From: Puffinus mauretanicus
Lineage: Eukaryota; Chordata; Aves; Procellariiformes; Procellariidae
NCBI GenBank assembly: GCA_023333565.1
Contig: JAJKFH010000714.1
Location: 93,483 to 157,482 of the forward strand
Length of the DNA stretch: 64,000 nucleotides
Reading direction: 5' to 3'
Below, piece after piece: positions 62,002 to 64,000 of this stretch. Positions within the stretch are counted from its first letter, which is position 1. Each line of letters starts with the position of its first letter. The translations under genes were made by a program, and so were the position numbers. Below the pieces are notes generated by a model. That model was not told the origin of the DNA. It searched no databases and was given only the letters and a program-made list of their open reading frames with translations.

Positions 62002-63344
62002 AAATAATTACACAACACCTCAGCCAGTCGTTCTGGTTTTGTCTGACTGCTTAGTGAGCTTTCAAAAGAAAGCAAGTAGTCACTATAGAAACTGCCACAT
62101 CATACGGTTTTTTATGCTGCCTCTGAGATATGGAATATCTTTTTAATGAGACATTTGTATTTTTTTGCTGCCTTTAGGAAACACTCCACAGTAAATATCT
62201 GGGCTTTGTTGTGTGGGTCTGTGTGTTGGTTTTTTTTTTTAATTATTATTATTTCTTCAGGTTTGCTTTTTCACCATTGAATGGAAGACAATATACAAGA
62301 CTTTATTTGGAAATTCATTTCCACAAATGATAAATGAACAATATATCAGACTGTTTGAGCTTCATTTTAGCAGTAATATGAGTTCTTATCACTGTGGAAG
62401 GACTCACATTGCAGAATAGGTATAAAAAAAAAGAGAAGACAAAAATAGCTGTATTTAAGCAGTCAATCCACAGCTCATTGAGAAGAAGAAGAGGTGAAAA
62501 GATCACGTGCACAGAAGTCCAGCAGGTCCCAGTTTGATGACTAGTAGTTTGAAACTAAACATCTACAGAGAAAAAAGCCCTAGCTGTTTGCATTGACTTT
62601 ATAGATAGTTGAGCTGTCACATAAAAGAGAAGACCTCACAAAAAGCACTGATACGTGCAAAATACCTAGAGTCAGTGAAGTTCTCAGTAAATACATTAAG
62701 AAAAAACACAGTATATGTAACCTTCGAGTGATCATTCACCTTTAAACCACAGTGGCCTATTTCTATTTTATTATCTTCACCACAATAAAGCTGAGAAGAT
62801 ATAAATCATTTGATGGCACAAACCCATTGAACTTCCCCCTTTGTCCAAATGCTTACCTCTCAGTACCCAGGTCTAATTTTTCTTTTATTTCTCCACACTG
62901 AAAGGATGAAGGACTTCTGGCTGAAGTATGTGCTGCCTGGACTCCCTCTTTTCCCACAGTAAAAGCCTTTTTTCTTTCAAGTGTTTCCTGGGACATTTGC
63001 ATGAGTAAAAGCATTATGTATTCAGAGGTGCAGGATTATTTCATGAGGTGGGCTGGATGGTTTCCACTCTTTCAGCACAACCTCCAGCTCAAAACAACCT
63101 CTTCCACCAACCCCAGCTTGCTCCCTCAACCCTATGTCTTCCTGCTCCATCACACAGGCTCAAGCACCCTTGCTCATCCTCAGATGGCATTCTCCCCATC
63201 CGCACTGCTACCTGTTTATCTTTCACAGCCCCTCTGTATCTTGAAACTCTCCAGTGTGCCAGCTGCCCTTCTTGCCAGAGCTACTTTCAGCAAAAGTTGC
63301 GGGCTGCCCTCTGTACCCTCTGTGCCTGGTGCAGAAAACAGCAG

Positions 63345-64000
63345 GGTAAAAAACTGGCTGGGTAAAAAACTGGCAGGACGGCCGAGCCCAGAGTTGTGGT
63401 GAACGGAGTTAAATCCAGTTGGCGGCCGGTCAGGAGCGGTGTTCCCCAGGGCTCAGTTTTGGGGCCGGTCTTGTTCAATATCTTTATCGATGATCTGGAT
63501 GAGGGGATCGAGTGCTCCCTCAGTAAGTTTGCAGACGACACCAAGTTGGGCGGGAGTGTTGATCTGCTGGAGGGCAGGAAGGCTCTGCAGAGGGACCTGG
63601 ACAGGCTGGATCGATGGGCCGAGGCCAGCTGTGTGAGGTTCAACAAGGCCAAGTGCCGGGTCCTGCACTTTGGCCACAACAACCCCAGGCAACGCTACAG
63701 GCTCGGGGAAGAGTGGCTGGAAAGCTGCCCAGAGGAAAAGGACCTGGGGGTGCTGATTGACAGCCGGCTGAACATGAGCCGGCAGTGTGCTCAGGTGGCC
63801 AAGGCCAACAGCATCCTGGCCTGTATCAGAAATAGTGTGGCCAGCAGGAGCAGGGAGGTGATCGTGCCCCTGAACTCGGCACTGGTGAGGCCGCACCTCG
63901 ACTACTGTGTTCAGTTTTGGGCCCCTCACTACAAGAAGGACATGGAGGTGCTGGAGCGTGTCCAGAGAAGGGCAATGAAGCTGGTGAAGGGCCTGGAGCA
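63345..64000 (+). mobile_element. CR1 LINE, 5'-truncated, continues past window end
   Basis: Begins in the RT thumb-side segment WVKNW (GGTAAAAAACTGG), with that 16-bp unit present twice in tandem at the left junction (63345-63376). After an early frame slip near 63385, a single frame stays open from about 63430 to the window end. It encodes [63 protein letters not shown] and [20 protein letters not shown] 3-nt in-frame loss removes one Lys of the AKKAN motif. Of the copies here it has the least damaged ORF2 over the part visible, but it is 5'-truncated and so not autonomous. Confidence 0.93.

Larger units (their letters stand above)
57829..63344. other. Intergenic, 5.5 kb; no gene seen
   Basis: Unique sequence with no recognisable exon. 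It contains an A/T-rich imperfect inverted repeat at 61522-61568 and a four-tract G-rich motif at 61984-62001. Frames of 96 codons (60793-61083 +) and 105-133 codons (63001-63402 +) have no family motif; the last runs into the CR1 at 63345 by chance. Confidence 0.6.

Noticed and set aside
63001..63344. 133-codon frame before the last CR1
   Set aside because: Ser/Pro/Leu-rich composition with no motif. Its end lies in the CR1 by chance read-through.
20626..64000. CARTPT, the expected upstream neighbour
   Set aside because: No frame resembling the CART prepropeptide or its cysteine-rich C-terminus was seen. It probably lies farther to the right.
1..64000. tRNA, rRNA, CRISPR array, DNA transposon or telomere repeat
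   Set aside because: None was seen on either strand. The simple repeats lack the spacing or structure of these features.

Overview
The window is nuclear DNA of a bird. It carries several CR1 non-LTR retrotransposon copies with the avian octamer tail (ATTCTATG-type), avian ERVL-like LTRs, GT-AG introns and a CpG-island promoter. MAP1B lies on the Z chromosome in birds, so this is probably Z-linked; that rests on known synteny and was not tested here.

The one protein-coding gene I can support is the 5' end of MAP1B (microtubule-associated protein 1B), on the minus strand. A TATA box and a well-spaced initiator (predicted start about 20058) sit inside a CpG island (about 19145-20625). Exon 1 (19969-19792) encodes the start of the protein. 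Intron 1 is 4,782 bp. Exon 2 (15009-14908) continues the reading frame exactly (phase 1 in, phase 1 out). Everything left of 14908 is intron 2; I could not find exon 3, so it should lie beyond the left edge.

Right of the island (about 20.6-64 kb) is the region upstream of MAP1B. I see no supported exon there. It is AT-rich unique sequence broken by five CR1 copies: 23613-23812 (-), 35116-36170 (+), 36754-37910 (+), 43101-44879 (-) and 63345-64000 (+, running off the window). There is also a short relic at 57703-57828 (-).

The most structured locus outside the gene is a three-level nest in intron 2 (5492-7986). An old LTR on + was split by a CR1, and the tail of that CR1 was later split by a younger solo LTR on -, which has an exact 5-bp target duplication. 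A second result is that the CR1 copies at 5759 and 35116 share a nonsense codon, a 5-nt deletion and a substitution inside a 104-nt identical block. This suggests they descend from one already-defective source. No CRISPR, tRNA, rRNA or prokaryote-type system is present, and I found no clearly new multi-gene system.
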